From: VXRD01 sp965232265
Lineage (GTDB): Bacteria; Latescibacterota; UBA2968
Assembly (NCBI GenBank): GCA_965232265.1
Contig: CBDDPH010000002.1
Location: forward strand, 3,658,001-3,722,000
DNA length: 64,000 nucleotides
Direction: 5' to 3'
Both the position numbers and the translations under genes were made by a program. How positions within the stretch are numbered: position 1 is the stretch's first letter; each line of letters opens with the position of its first letter. The notes beneath the pieces were generated by a model, which ran no database searches, had not been told where the DNA came from, and worked only from the letters and a program-made list of their open reading frames with translations. Positions 56,514 to 64,000 of the stretch are shown here, piece by piece.

Positions 56514-57284
56514 ATGGCATACGACATCGCACAACTGGATTCAGCGGATTTCGCCGAACTCGCGAAAACTCTGGGTGACACCCCCGAAACCGTGGTGGCA
56601 GTACACCTTCTGAGAAAAAAACTGTGCAAGGCTTTTGTCGCGGGAAGTCCCACCTCCTTCAGCGCAGCTATCGTCCAGGGCCACTTCGATTCAGAAGAAC
56701 CCAGGGGATTTGGGACCGAGGCGCGAGCATTGTGGGATTTACTTCAGTTGGTGGAAGGCTGGGATTGTATAGGTGTGAATCGACAATGCGCCAAACCGCT
56801 TGGTGATCTGATAGAGAAGTCCAACGGAGTAAAAGTACGTTACTACGGCGATGTTTATCATTCATTGACAAGACCAGTCCAACTGTTCACCAATGACCAC
56901 GTCCGCGAATTGACCATTCACGACCAATCTTTGATTGCCTCTGCCCCCATCGAAATACAGGGTAGTGGTTACGAGAATATGGAAACGATGCTCTCAGAGG
57001 GAATTGTGGCAGGCGCTATTGATGCGGGCCGATTGGTGTCCATAGCTCACACAAGCGGCGTCACTGATCTTCACGGCGAGATTGGCGTTGGCACTCTTGA
57101 ACCCTGGCGCAAAAAAGGTCTGTGTAGTGCCGCCGCCTCGATAGTATCGAATCGGCTTCAGGAACAAGGACGAGTTCCCGTTTGGAGCACGGGAGAGGAC
57201 AACTTTGCCTCATTGCGAGTTGCAGAGAAACTTGGCTTTCGAGAGGTCTCCCGCAGGACCTACGTGATTCTGAGCAAGAGTTGA
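56514..57284 (+). CDS. GNAT acetyltransferase with N-terminal extension
   Basis: 256 aa from ATG 56514; a GTG 9 nt earlier is an alternative. The C-terminal half carries the GNAT acetyl-CoA motif (VGTLEPWRKKGLCSAAASIV) and EDNFASLRVAEKLGFREV. The N-terminal half (about 1-130) matches the FR47-like/GNAT partner domain that shapes the acceptor site. Acceptor unknown. Part of a set with an HTH regulator, an AAC(3)-like enzyme and another GNAT. Confidence 0.83.
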   Translation: MAYDIAQLDSADFAELAKTLGDTPETVVAVHLLRKKLCKAFVAGSPTSFSAAIVQGHFDSEEPRGFGTEARALWDLLQLVEGWDCIGVNRQCAKPLGDLIEKSNGVKVRYYGDVYHSLTRPVQLFTNDHVRELTIHDQSLIASAPIEIQGSGYENMETMLSEGIVAGAIDAGRLVSIAHTSGVTDLHGEIGVGTLEPWRKKGLCSAAASIVSNRLQEQGRVPVWSTGEDNFASLRVAEKLGFREVSRRTYVILSKS

Positions 57285-57334
57285 ACAATCCTTCTCAAAG
57301 AGTGATCCCTCAATTATACGACTGGAGAGTCTGA

Positions 57335-57937
57335 ATGAGTACATGGCGCGAATTGGCATTCCCGACCAATGCCTTAAAGGGGACGGTAATCGTTATTGAG
57401 GATGACCGTGCGAACATACTTGCCGATCCACTGCGTTGGCTCATCCTCGAAACCCTTGGCGATGGAAAATCGGTTGCAGAAATTTCGCAGACATTGGAAA
57501 TTACCGATGCCCGGGTGCTATACCACTTGAAAAAGCTGGCAGAAACAGGTGTCGTACAATTGGAGAAAGATGAAACTGGTCCCCATGAATGGCGTTGTTC
57601 GCCAGCAGCGGGTAAGATTCGCGTTCGAGAGGACCTCCTGGCAAACAACCAGATTACAGAGGCCATGCCAATCGAGGTTGTCAGCCAGTTCAATCAAGCA
57701 TTTCGCGAAGCTGCTGAGGGCCTGTACGGTTCGACATTCCAGACATCCGTCAATCACAACCGCGCGCGGCTATCTGAAGAACAGGCATCAGAATTTGGTC
57801 GTCGATTATTGGCACTTATAGAAGAATACTTTCCGCCCGGAAAAGGAGACCGCTCAGGTATCAAATACGGATTTTACGGAATTCTCACACCGATTGATCT
57901 TCATCCTCTTGGCGACACTGAAACTGAAAAGGAGTAA
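57335..57937 (+). CDS. ArsR-like winged-helix regulator
   Basis: 200 aa. Residues about 28-85 form a winged helix-turn-helix (ADPLRWLILETLGDGKSVAEI, then ARVLYHLKKLAETGVV). The rest could be a ligand-binding or dimer domain ending in ALIEEYFPPG. 6 bp separate it from the AAC(3)-like gene, so it may control that gene. The region upstream, 57285-57334, would hold the operator; no obvious repeat was seen. Confidence 0.8.
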   Translation: MSTWRELAFPTNALKGTVIVIEDDRANILADPLRWLILETLGDGKSVAEISQTLEITDARVLYHLKKLAETGVVQLEKDETGPHEWRCSPAAGKIRVREDLLANNQITEAMPIEVVSQFNQAFREAAEGLYGSTFQTSVNHNRARLSEEQASEFGRRLLALIEEYFPPGKGDRSGIKYGFYGILTPIDLHPLGDTETEKE

Positions 57938-57943
57938 ATCATT

Positions 57944-58762
57944 ATGGCGAAAACAGATTTGCCAGTAATTACGCGAAGCAGGTTGGTATCTGACTTATCA
58001 AAACTGGGGCTTGTCCCGGGCGATACCCTGATGCTGCACGCGTCTGTCAAGGCAGTCGGCTGGATCGTTGGCGGACCTGATATGGTGATCCAGGCAATTT
58101 TGGATGTGATTGGACCTGCGGGCACCTTGATGATGTACATAAAATGCGAGGAGCCTCTAAACGAAATTGAATATTGGCCAGAGGACTGGCAAAAAGCGTA
58201 CCTGGCAGAATGCCCACCGTTTGATCCCAAACGGACACGCGCCTTCCGCAAGTGGAGCATCCTCACCGAGCACCTCCGAACATGGCCCGGCGCGTATTGC
58301 AGCAACCATCCCGAAGCAAGAATGGCGGCTGTTGGCGCAAAAGCGGAGTGGATCACATCGGATCATCCCCTCCAATTTGGTTATGGTGCAGGCTCCCCTC
58401 TCGCAAAATTGTGCAAAGTCAGGGGGCGAATACTACTGCTTGGACCACTCTTTGATAGCCTGACGATTCTACATTACGCAGAGCATATTGCTGACGTGCC
58501 CAATAAGAAAACTGAGTGCTATCGGTGGCCCATCTTGCGTGATGGCAAGTGCGAATGGATAGAATTTGAGCAATTTGACACTTCTGGTGGCATCGTCGAT
58601 TGGGGGCCCCCCAATGGCGACTATTTTCTTTCCATTGTAGAGAAATATATGACCCAGGCAAGCTATGCAACGAGACGGGTTGGAGCCGCAGACTCTTATT
58701 TGTTCGACGCTAAGGATATGACCGATTTTGCCGTTGCATGGTTAGAGGAGCATTTCGGTTAG
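57944..58762 (+). CDS. AAC(3)-family aminoglycoside N-acetyltransferase-like
   Basis: 272 aa, normal for the Antibiotic_NAT family. LGLVPGDTLMLHASVKAVGWIVGG is the signature start; HPEARMAAVGAKAEWIT and GYGAGSPLAKL follow in the expected order. LLGPLFDSLTILHYAE carries the catalytic-type residues. Family members acetylate the 3-amino group of aminoglycosides, or act on other amines (FrbF, YokD-like), so resistance is likely but not certain. AAGGAG lies upstream of the ATG. Confidence 0.88.
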   Translation: MAKTDLPVITRSRLVSDLSKLGLVPGDTLMLHASVKAVGWIVGGPDMVIQAILDVIGPAGTLMMYIKCEEPLNEIEYWPEDWQKAYLAECPPFDPKRTRAFRKWSILTEHLRTWPGAYCSNHPEARMAAVGAKAEWITSDHPLQFGYGAGSPLAKLCKVRGRILLLGPLFDSLTILHYAEHIADVPNKKTECYRWPILRDGKCEWIEFEQFDTSGGIVDWGPPNGDYFLSIVEKYMTQASYATRRVGAADSYLFDAKDMTDFAVAWLEEHFG

Positions 58763-58796
58763 ATGGAGAAATGGCCAGTAATGGACCGAATGCAAA

Positions 58797-59255
58797 ATGA
58801 CTATTACAATCCGTAAGGCAAAAAAGGCGGATATAGCCGCCGTCCTTTCGATGCAGGAAGACCTGACATCCGAAGGCGCAATATGGGGCTATGGACCCGA
58901 TTCGGCAGAAGTGTGGAATGACCGCAACCAGGATTGGCTCTTTTTGGCGATAGATGGCTGTGAGCCTGTTGGGTTCATCTACTGTGAGGAAAGACCATAT
59001 CGAGGCGAATGTGTATTCCCCAAAGGTAGCCGTATTCTTGAAATCATTGAACTATATGTGCGTCCACAATCCCGTCACAGTGGAATAGGCCGGCAACTGG
59101 TTAAAACTGTCCAATCAAAAGCAAAAGCCGCTGGATTCAGTCACATGCGGCTCTACTCGGCAGCAAAGCGTCTCGATGACATTCTTGCATTTTATCGGGA
59201 CTGTGGATTTGCTCCCTGGTACCTCGAGATGGTGAAACCGATTGGGACTGAATAA
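58797..59255 (+). CDS. GNAT acetyltransferase
   Basis: 152 aa single-domain GNAT. TIRKAKKADIAAVLSMQEDL opens the fold; LYVRPQSRHSGIGRQLV is the acetyl-CoA loop, and ILAFYRDCGFAPW the C-terminal motif. Follows the AAC(3)-like gene by 34 bp on the same strand. Substrate unknown. Confidence 0.87.
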   Translation: MTITIRKAKKADIAAVLSMQEDLTSEGAIWGYGPDSAEVWNDRNQDWLFLAIDGCEPVGFIYCEERPYRGECVFPKGSRILEIIELYVRPQSRHSGIGRQLVKTVQSKAKAAGFSHMRLYSAAKRLDDILAFYRDCGFAPWYLEMVKPIGTE

Positions 59256-59284
59256 GGCGGTGCACTCAATCTTTATAAAATCCC

Positions 59285-59313
59285 TTGCAATATAACTGTC
59301 GTTTGGATATACT
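59285..59313 (+). promoter_or_regulatory. promoter of the mazEF pair
   Basis: TTGCAA (59285-59290), a 17-nt spacer and TATACT (59308-59313) make a good sigma-70-type promoter. GGATATAC occurs twice (59305-59312 and 59316-59323) over the -10, and could be the site where the MazE-type protein represses its own genes. Confidence 0.6.
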
Positions 59314-59356
59314 TCGGATATACATTATGGAACGGTTGATTTCAAGGAGATAGGCG

Positions 59357-59605
59357 ATGGTGACTAAAGTTCAAAAATGGGGCAATAGCCAGGGACTTCG
59401 TTTTTCTAAAGCCATTCTGGAGGAAGCCCATATCAATGTTGGAGATCAAGTCAATATCTCTGTTAAAAAGGGACAAATCATTGTTGAACCTGTGACAAAA
59501 GTGCGGGGAAAATACGATTTGCGTGAACTGGTTTCCAAAATGCCCCAAAATTATCAAGTCGAAGAGTTGGACTGGGGAAAGCCTAAAGGGAAAGAAGTGT
59601 GGTAA
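59357..59605 (+). CDS. mazE: MazE-type (AbrB-like) antitoxin
   Basis: 82 aa. KVQKWGNSQGLRFSKAILEE and VGDQVNISVKKGQIIVEPV form the swapped-hairpin AbrB/MazE DNA-binding domain; the C-terminal tail (YDLRELVSKMPQN) is the toxin-binding region. AAGGAG precedes the ATG. The stop directly abuts the MazF start with no gap. Confidence 0.92.
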   Translation: MVTKVQKWGNSQGLRFSKAILEEAHINVGDQVNISVKKGQIIVEPVTKVRGKYDLRELVSKMPQNYQVEELDWGKPKGKEVW

Positions 59606-59950
59606 ATGCCAGAATATATTCCCCAAAAAGGTGATTTCGTCATTTTGACTTTTGATCCACAGGCCGGACATGAGCAAAGAGGCCGTCGTCCCGCTTTGGT
59701 AATCAGTAATACACTGTTTAACAGGCATACAGGACTTGCTATGGTGTGCCCAATCACCAACACCTTTAGGGATATTCCCCTTCATGTTGCGATCCCCAAA
59801 GGACAGGCCATTAGCGGGTATATCATGGTAGAGCAGATTAAATCAATCGATTACAACAGCCGGAAGGTAAAGCGTGTATCTAAAGCACCTCAGTCTGTGC
59901 TTAATGAAGTGTTGAGTATTCTGGATGCCTGCATATATCCCCCTACTTGA
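59606..59950 (+). CDS. mazF: MazF/PemK-type mRNA interferase toxin
   Basis: 114 aa. PQKGDFVILTFDPQAGHEQRGRRPALVIS is the family signature; MVCPITNTFRDIPLHV and VEQIKSIDYNSRKV follow. The conserved Arg of RGRRP and the Thr in NTFR form the catalytic set. Cleaves specific mRNA sequences when not bound by MazE. Confidence 0.94.
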   Translation: MPEYIPQKGDFVILTFDPQAGHEQRGRRPALVISNTLFNRHTGLAMVCPITNTFRDIPLHVAIPKGQAISGYIMVEQIKSIDYNSRKVKRVSKAPQSVLNEVLSILDACIYPPT

Positions 59951-60010
59951 GGGTGCTTGAACAAATAGGGCAGTTCTCGACTTCCGATTGATCATTAGGG
60001 AGACAAAACA

Positions 60011-60373
60011 GTGAGCATACATCGCATCACCGCAATGGTTCCAATAACCGATTTGGATCGAGCCATAACCTTCTACTCGCAAGGCCTGGGTCTCAAGGTC
60101 ATCCAACGCAAAGACGAGTGGGGTCATGCCCTGCTGGAGGGTGAACGCGGTTGCCAGGTGATGATAGACCGATCTATTCGCACGGAATCGAACGCCTCAA
60201 CCGTCGTTTACTACTATACGTCCGATATTGAAACGTTAAGAGAACGCGTGGTCGCCGCTGGTTTCGAACCCGATCCTACCCGCGTAACTTTCTATGGCAT
60301 GACAGAATTTCGAGTTCGCGATCCCGATGGCAATCAGGTCTGGATCGGTGCGCGTGAGGCTTCCACCACTTGA
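60011..60373 (+). CDS. VOC/glyoxalase-family protein
   Basis: 120 aa. MVPITDLDRAITFYSQGLGLKV and FRVRDPDGNQVWIG are the two beta-alpha-beta-beta-beta repeats of the vicinal-oxygen-chelate fold. The metal ligands typical of glyoxalase I are not all present, so it may bind rather than catalyse, as with bleomycin-resistance-type members. The start is GTG with AGGGAG upstream. Confidence 0.83.
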   Translation: MSIHRITAMVPITDLDRAITFYSQGLGLKVIQRKDEWGHALLEGERGCQVMIDRSIRTESNASTVVYYYTSDIETLRERVVAAGFEPDPTRVTFYGMTEFRVRDPDGNQVWIGAREASTT

Positions 60374-60377
60374 CATA

Positions 60378-60406
60378 TTGACATAGCATGGGTCCCGTGT
60401 TATGAT
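60378..60406 (+). promoter_or_regulatory. strong promoter giving a probably leaderless higB transcript
   Basis: TTGACA (60378-60383), a 17-nt spacer and TATGAT (60401-60406, 5 of 6). The higB ATG lies at 60413, 7 nt after the -10, just where transcription would start. TTGACATA is tandemly repeated (60370-60377 and 60378-60385), a possible HigA operator. Confidence 0.7.
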
Positions 60407-60412
60407 GCGATT

Positions 60413-60706
60413 ATGATTCAATCATTCCGGCGTACCGGCACTGAGGATATTTTCAATGGACGGGACACACGTGCCGCACGCGGTACTTGTCCATCGTCAT
60501 TGTGGACTGTAGCCGCACGAAAGCTCGAACAACTGGACTCAGCCGATGAACTGCGCGACCTACGCAGTCCACCGGGCAACCATCTCCAGGTCTTGCGGGG
60601 CAGGCGTTCTGGGCAACATAGTATTCGGATCAATGATCAATATCGGATTTGCTTTGTGTGGTCGGATGCTGGTCCCTGGGATGTCGAGATCATTGACTAT
60701 CACTAA
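60413..60706 (+). CDS. higB: HigB/RelE-type toxin
   Basis: 97 aa. IQSFRRTGTEDIF, ARKLEQLDSADELRDLRSP and HSIRINDQYRICFVW match the HigB mRNA-interferase family, with the conserved Arg/Tyr of the RINDQYRI strand. It precedes its antitoxin by 23 bp, the normal HigBA order. No Shine-Dalgarno sequence; the transcript is likely leaderless. Confidence 0.92.
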   Translation: MIQSFRRTGTEDIFNGRDTRAARGTCPSSLWTVAARKLEQLDSADELRDLRSPPGNHLQVLRGRRSGQHSIRINDQYRICFVWSDAGPWDVEIIDYH

Positions 60707-60729
60707 TCACTGAATGAAAGGTATCGACC

Positions 60730-61044
60730 ATGGTACGTATTCCAACAAATCGTGTTCCAACTCATCCGGGTGAGATGCTACTGGAGGAGTTTCTAAATCC
60801 TTTGGGTTTAACGCAATGCGAATTGGCCGACGCCATTCATGTTCCTTATCAGCGGATCAACGAATTGGTGAATGGTCACCGCGGTATGACGCCGAGCACA
60901 GCCCTGCGTCTGGCAAAATATTTCGATGTGTCACCCGCGTTTTGGATGAATCTCCAAATTCGCTGGGATCTGTATCAAACGATCCAATCTGAAGCTCAAG
61001 AATTAGAGACGATTGAACCACATGGCATAGAACTTAAGGTATAA
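60730..61044 (+). CDS. higA: HigA-type antitoxin (XRE-family)
   Basis: 104 aa. THPGEMLLEEFLNPLGLTQ and ELADAIHVPYQRINELVNGHRGMTPSTALRLAKYF form the helix-turn-helix of HigA; ALRLAKYFDVSPAFWMNLQ is diagnostic. It binds HigB and represses the operon. Follows higB by 23 bp; AAAGG lies upstream. Confidence 0.95.
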   Translation: MVRIPTNRVPTHPGEMLLEEFLNPLGLTQCELADAIHVPYQRINELVNGHRGMTPSTALRLAKYFDVSPAFWMNLQIRWDLYQTIQSEAQELETIEPHGIELKV

Positions 61045-61095
61045 AGGACAAGGGGCCTTCAACCTCCCACCTCAAAAATACTCAGGAGGTCATAT

Positions 61096-61947
61096 ATGAA
61101 AAACCCAGCAACACCATCAAAAATAAAGACCAATCGCATGACACCCGATGAAATTCAGCACTGGGAGCGCAATGGATATTTTGTGCGCGAAAACGTCTTT
61201 TCACCTGAAGAAAACGACGACCTGCGACAGGTCGCCGAAGATATTGTCGCGGGAAAACGAAAAATGCCAATGGTCCACATCAACCAGAATGCCCTCGTCC
61301 GGGACGGCAAAGACACGCGATCTGGCATCTACGCCATGCACAAAATCCATCACCCCAGTTGCTACATCCCGGAATTTCTCGCCCGCGTGCGCGACCCACG
61401 CCTGACAGACCCCGTTGCCGATATTCTCGGCCCAGACATTCTGGGCATCAACAACCTCTTCATCTGGAAAGCCCCAGAAATCGGATTGGGATTCCCCTGG
61501 CACCAGGACAAATTTTACTTTGGCAAACGGTTCAGAACAGCGACAACTGTCGGCACCTGGACGGCAATCGATCCGGCAGACCGCGACAACGGCTGCCTCT
61601 ACGTAATCCCCGGCAGTCACAAACAGGCAATCTCCGAACACGACGACATTGAAGGATCACAGCAAAATGAATTCAAACTCGCGCGCAATGCCCGCGACGA
61701 GGACGGCATTCCCGTGGAAGTCCCTCCCGGTTCGGTCATCTGGTTTCACTCCCACCTGCTGCACAAAAGCACAAATAATCATAGCCAGCGATTTAGACGC
61801 AGTTATGTATCGCACTACTTAAGCGCGCAAGCAGAATGGATGAATCCTGAAAACGCCGGCAGGGGCCAGCCCATAATGTGGATAAGAGGACGAACCCACC
61901 CCGGTAAAGTTCAGGAAATCACGCGAGAAGTTATTCCCGCCGAGTAA
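61096..61947 (+). CDS. phytanoyl-CoA dioxygenase (PhyH)-family oxygenase
   Basis: 283 aa Fe(II)/2-oxoglutarate oxygenase. FPWHQDKFYF gives His136-x-Asp138; LLHKSTNNHSQRFRRSYVSHY gives the distal His223 and the Arg that binds 2-oxoglutarate. GGCLYVIPGSHK-type spacing is normal (here NGCLYVIPGSHK). AGGAGG is 6 nt upstream. It lies 31 bp before an agarase-like hydrolase. It closely follows the classic acyl-CoA/peptide-hydroxylase layout and is unlike the other two dioxygenases in the window. Confidence 0.93.
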   Translation: MKNPATPSKIKTNRMTPDEIQHWERNGYFVRENVFSPEENDDLRQVAEDIVAGKRKMPMVHINQNALVRDGKDTRSGIYAMHKIHHPSCYIPEFLARVRDPRLTDPVADILGPDILGINNLFIWKAPEIGLGFPWHQDKFYFGKRFRTATTVGTWTAIDPADRDNGCLYVIPGSHKQAISEHDDIEGSQQNEFKLARNARDEDGIPVEVPPGSVIWFHSHLLHKSTNNHSQRFRRSYVSHYLSAQAEWMNPENAGRGQPIMWIRGRTHPGKVQEITREVIPAE

Positions 61948-61978
61948 AATACGCTGATAACTATTCAGAGGTACCCAA

Positions 61979-63343
61979 ATGAATAGACATAAATCGCACC
62001 AGAACACCTCCGAACGCGATCAATACGGCGGCTGGACGGGCAAAAAATTTGAGGCAACGGGCTTTTTTCGCATAGAAAAAGACGAAAGATGGTGGCTTGT
62101 AACGCCCGAGGGGAATGCGTTTCTGAGCTTCGGAATAAACCACCTGCATCCCCATCTGTGGAAGCAGCCCTACAATAGCGAAGCCTGGAAAAAGCGATTG
62201 GGTATAGACAATCTGGACAGCCGCAAATTCACACCTGCCCTCAAAACCTGGTTCCTGCAAACCTGTCGTCAATACGGCTTCAATACCGTAGGCGTACACA
62301 CAGAGTTATCAGCAGTCAATCGCCCGCAACCATCTGTCCCCTATATGCAGTCGATTCACTTTGTCGATATCCCACATTGGAAAACAGAAATACCCGACAG
62401 CAATTTTTTGGATGTCTTTTCAGAAACATTTGCCTCACACTGCAATCTTATGGCAAAGGAGTTTGCCGCGCCTGCAAAAGATGATCCCTTCCTGCTCGGT
62501 TATGCCATGACCGACTGTCCCTTATTTACAGAAGAAGACTGCCGGGAACGCCCCGACGTAATTGGCGGCGCACGACGGGAAGCTCGAATCGGCTGGCCGC
62601 GGCGACTGCGAAATTTGGATGCCAATGCACCGGGCAAAAAGGCTTATGTGCAAACCATGTGCGATATCTATCGCGGGCAAATCGGCGACTTCAACGCCAC
62701 ATACCACACGCAATTCGATTCGTTTGACGCGCTCCAAACAGCCGAAAACTGGCGACCACACACCGATCTTTCCAATGGAAACGAAACCCGCGACAATATT
62801 GAATTTCTCCAAAAAGTCGTCGCAAAATACTACCAAACAACGCGAGATGCGATCCGCCGATACGATCCAAACCATCTGTTCGTCGGCGACAAAATCAATG
62901 CCAACACAGACGCGCTGGATACCCTATTGCCCATTACAAGCCAATTTACCGATATCGTATTCTATCAGATGTATGCGCGATACGAAGTGCAAAAACCCGG
63001 GTTAGAGCGCTGGTACAGAATCGCCGACAAACCGCTGATCAATGGCGATTCTGCTTTCACGATGATCACAGACACCATGCCGCGACCCTACGGCCCCGTG
63101 GCAGACAACATCGAACAGCGCGCCGAATGGACCGATGAGTTCTTCAGGAACGCCTTTGCGCGTCCAGAATTTATTGGCTGGCACTATTGCGGTCTGATCG
63201 ACGCCTCCAACCTCGTCGCCAAAAAACAGGACCGCCAGCACTCCGGATTGCTCACCGGCTACGGCGAACCATATCCCGAACTCCTGAAAGTACTCCAGAC
63301 CTGCACAGACAAAATGTACGAGATTGCGACACACAAACGCTGA
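61979..63343 (+). CDS. agarase-like glycoside hydrolase (GH50/GH5-type barrel)
   Basis: 454 aa. ERWWLVTPEGNAFLSFGINH is the hallmark of beta-agarase-like GH-A clan proteins. FNTVGVHTELS is an early barrel strand, DPFLLGYAMTDCPLF the region of the acid/base (Asp here instead of the expected Glu), and KPLINGDSAFT the nucleophile strand (Asp where Glu is expected). The double replacement suggests altered or lost hydrolysis. No signal peptide. No sulfatase is adjacent. Confidence 0.75.
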   Translation: MNRHKSHQNTSERDQYGGWTGKKFEATGFFRIEKDERWWLVTPEGNAFLSFGINHLHPHLWKQPYNSEAWKKRLGIDNLDSRKFTPALKTWFLQTCRQYGFNTVGVHTELSAVNRPQPSVPYMQSIHFVDIPHWKTEIPDSNFLDVFSETFASHCNLMAKEFAAPAKDDPFLLGYAMTDCPLFTEEDCRERPDVIGGARREARIGWPRRLRNLDANAPGKKAYVQTMCDIYRGQIGDFNATYHTQFDSFDALQTAENWRPHTDLSNGNETRDNIEFLQKVVAKYYQTTRDAIRRYDPNHLFVGDKINANTDALDTLLPITSQFTDIVFYQMYARYEVQKPGLERWYRIADKPLINGDSAFTMITDTMPRPYGPVADNIEQRAEWTDEFFRNAFARPEFIGWHYCGLIDASNLVAKKQDRQHSGLLTGYGEPYPELLKVLQTCTDKMYEIATHKR

Positions 63344-63407
63344 GTTACCGTGCTCAAGCAGTCGAGCTATTGATCCCAAGAGACGGTTTTACGGAGACAT
63401 ACGCGAA

Positions 63408-63914
63408 ATGGCAACGCACTACACTTCTATAACAGATGAGCAAGCCGCGCTTATCGAGAACGCGCCCCTATTCTTTGTGGCGACTGCCGATCCAAATTTG
63501 GAAAACGGTCCCGATGCGACAGGTGCTGTAAATTTGTCGCCAAAGGGTGGAACGCCCTTGCATATTCTCACGCCAAATCGCGTTGCTTACCTCGACTATC
63601 CCGGCAGTGGGAACGAGACAGCGCGTCATGCAATCTCTGGCGGTCCAATCACGATCATGGTGTGCTCCTTTGAGGAAGGTGATGCGGGCATTGTCCGACT
63701 CTATGGGCATGCGCGTATCGCTGAGCTTGACGAATCGCCTCTCGCACGTAAGATGCTCGAAACGCCCGCTCAAGAATTGAAGAAACCTCGGCAAGTGATC
63801 GAAGTGAACATTGAAAAAACGCAAACGAGTTGCGGCTATGGAGTTCCTATCATGGCTCTGCTCAGAGAACGTCGTGTGGCTGATCGCGGACGAAAATACA
63901 AGGGACCGAGATAG
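63408..63914 (+). CDS. pyridoxamine-5'-phosphate-oxidase-like flavoprotein
   Basis: 168 aa. IENAPLFFVATADP and NLSPKGGTPLHILTPNRVAYLDYPGSGNETARHA match the PNPOx-like split-barrel family that binds FMN or F420. The family's members reduce small substrates; a true vitamin-B6 role is unlikely as the PLP-binding residues are not evident. The ATG at 63408 has GGAG about 11 nt upstream; the longer frame from 63324 overlaps the agarase-like gene. Confidence 0.87.
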   Translation: MATHYTSITDEQAALIENAPLFFVATADPNLENGPDATGAVNLSPKGGTPLHILTPNRVAYLDYPGSGNETARHAISGGPITIMVCSFEEGDAGIVRLYGHARIAELDESPLARKMLETPAQELKKPRQVIEVNIEKTQTSCGYGVPIMALLRERRVADRGRKYKGPR

Positions 63915-63942
63915 TATTGAAAAAAAATAAAAGGAGACATCC

Positions 63943-64000
63943 ATGGATTTCAAAGACGGCCTGATAGACTACGAGGCTTTTGGTGCAAAGGGCGACGGCG
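63943..64000 (+). CDS. start of a pectate-lyase-superfamily (right-handed beta-helix) protein, cut by window edge
   Basis: AAGGAGA lies 5 nt before the ATG at 63943. Only 19 codons are visible. LIDYEAFGAKGDG is the classical opening of the Pectate_lyase_3/GH28-like beta-helix family (usually followed by VTDDT). Enzyme activity cannot be judged from this fragment. Confidence 0.65.
   Translation, partial: MDFKDGLIDYEAFGAKGDG

Noticed and set aside
52371..61044. A superintegron-like cassette array
   Set aside because: The gene mix fits, but no integrase and no repeated attC-like hairpins were seen between genes.

Overview
The window looks like a piece of chromosome from an uncultured, probably aerobic, heterotrophic bacterium. 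It carries many sulfatases, phytanoyl-CoA-type dioxygenases, a DUF1552/DUF1592 cytochrome pair, dockerin-like repeats on exported proteins, glycoside hydrolases and many toxin-antitoxin pairs. This mix is typical of Latescibacterota/Poribacteria/Planctomycetes-like marine or sponge-associated genomes. That placement is inference; no rRNA or universal marker gene is present. No phage, IS transposase or CRISPR array was seen.

Layout. 1-3.7 kb (minus): alpha-L-fucosidase (cut by the left edge), a sugar-phosphate isomerase-like TIM barrel and a dioxygenase, probably one operon. 3.7-6.8 kb: an exported dockerin-like esterase, a siderophore-interacting protein and a chimeric gene that joins the esterase's export/dockerin module to the C-terminal domain of KatG. 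6.8-17.3 kb (minus, visibly GC-richer from 10 kb on): RND pump, 14-TM MFS pump, APH-like kinase, a GPP34-cytochrome P450 fusion and full-length katG. The kinase, MFS and RND genes are joined by ATGA overlaps. 17.5-32.2 kb (plus): a tightly packed catabolic cluster with four sulfatases, a ceramidase-like protein, a PLP aminotransferase, a large exported glycosidase-like protein, a dioxygenase, a PLP decarboxylase and an epoxide-hydrolase-like enzyme. 32.2-33.8 kb (minus): a LamG domain split by a beta-propeller.

33.8-42.3 kb is a mosaic of gene debris and modifying enzymes: methyltransferase and acetyltransferase remnants, a broken sulfatase, a sialidase-like protein, GNATs, a methyltransferase, an MFS pump, a GNAT-hydrolase chimera and an aldo/keto reductase. 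Within it, at 36.9 kb, lies a tRNA-like gene with an 8/4 acceptor/T-arm, a long variable arm, an encoded CCA and an abnormal anticodon arm. I regard this as the most unusual object in the window. 42.4-46.1 kb holds the DUF1552/DUF1592 pair. 46.2-52.3 kb holds four more sulfatases (one frameshifted) and an unknown gene. 52.4-61.0 kb is a run of small defence/accessory genes: DUF4160/DUF2442, a PIN gene with a small partner, MazEF, HigBA, GNATs, an AAC(3)-like acetyltransferase, methyltransferase, phosphatase, EamA and VOC proteins. 61.1-64 kb returns to catabolism with a dioxygenase, an agarase-like hydrolase, a PNPOx-like protein and the start of a pectate-lyase-like protein.

Together the genes suggest scavenging of sulfated glycans or glycolipids (sulfatases, glycosidases, ceramidase, sialidase-like protein, fucosidase), interleaved with an actively rearranging accessory zone of detoxification enzymes and toxin-antitoxin modules. 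Start sites were chosen by ribosome-binding site, domain fit and overlaps. All functions are read from sequence motifs only.
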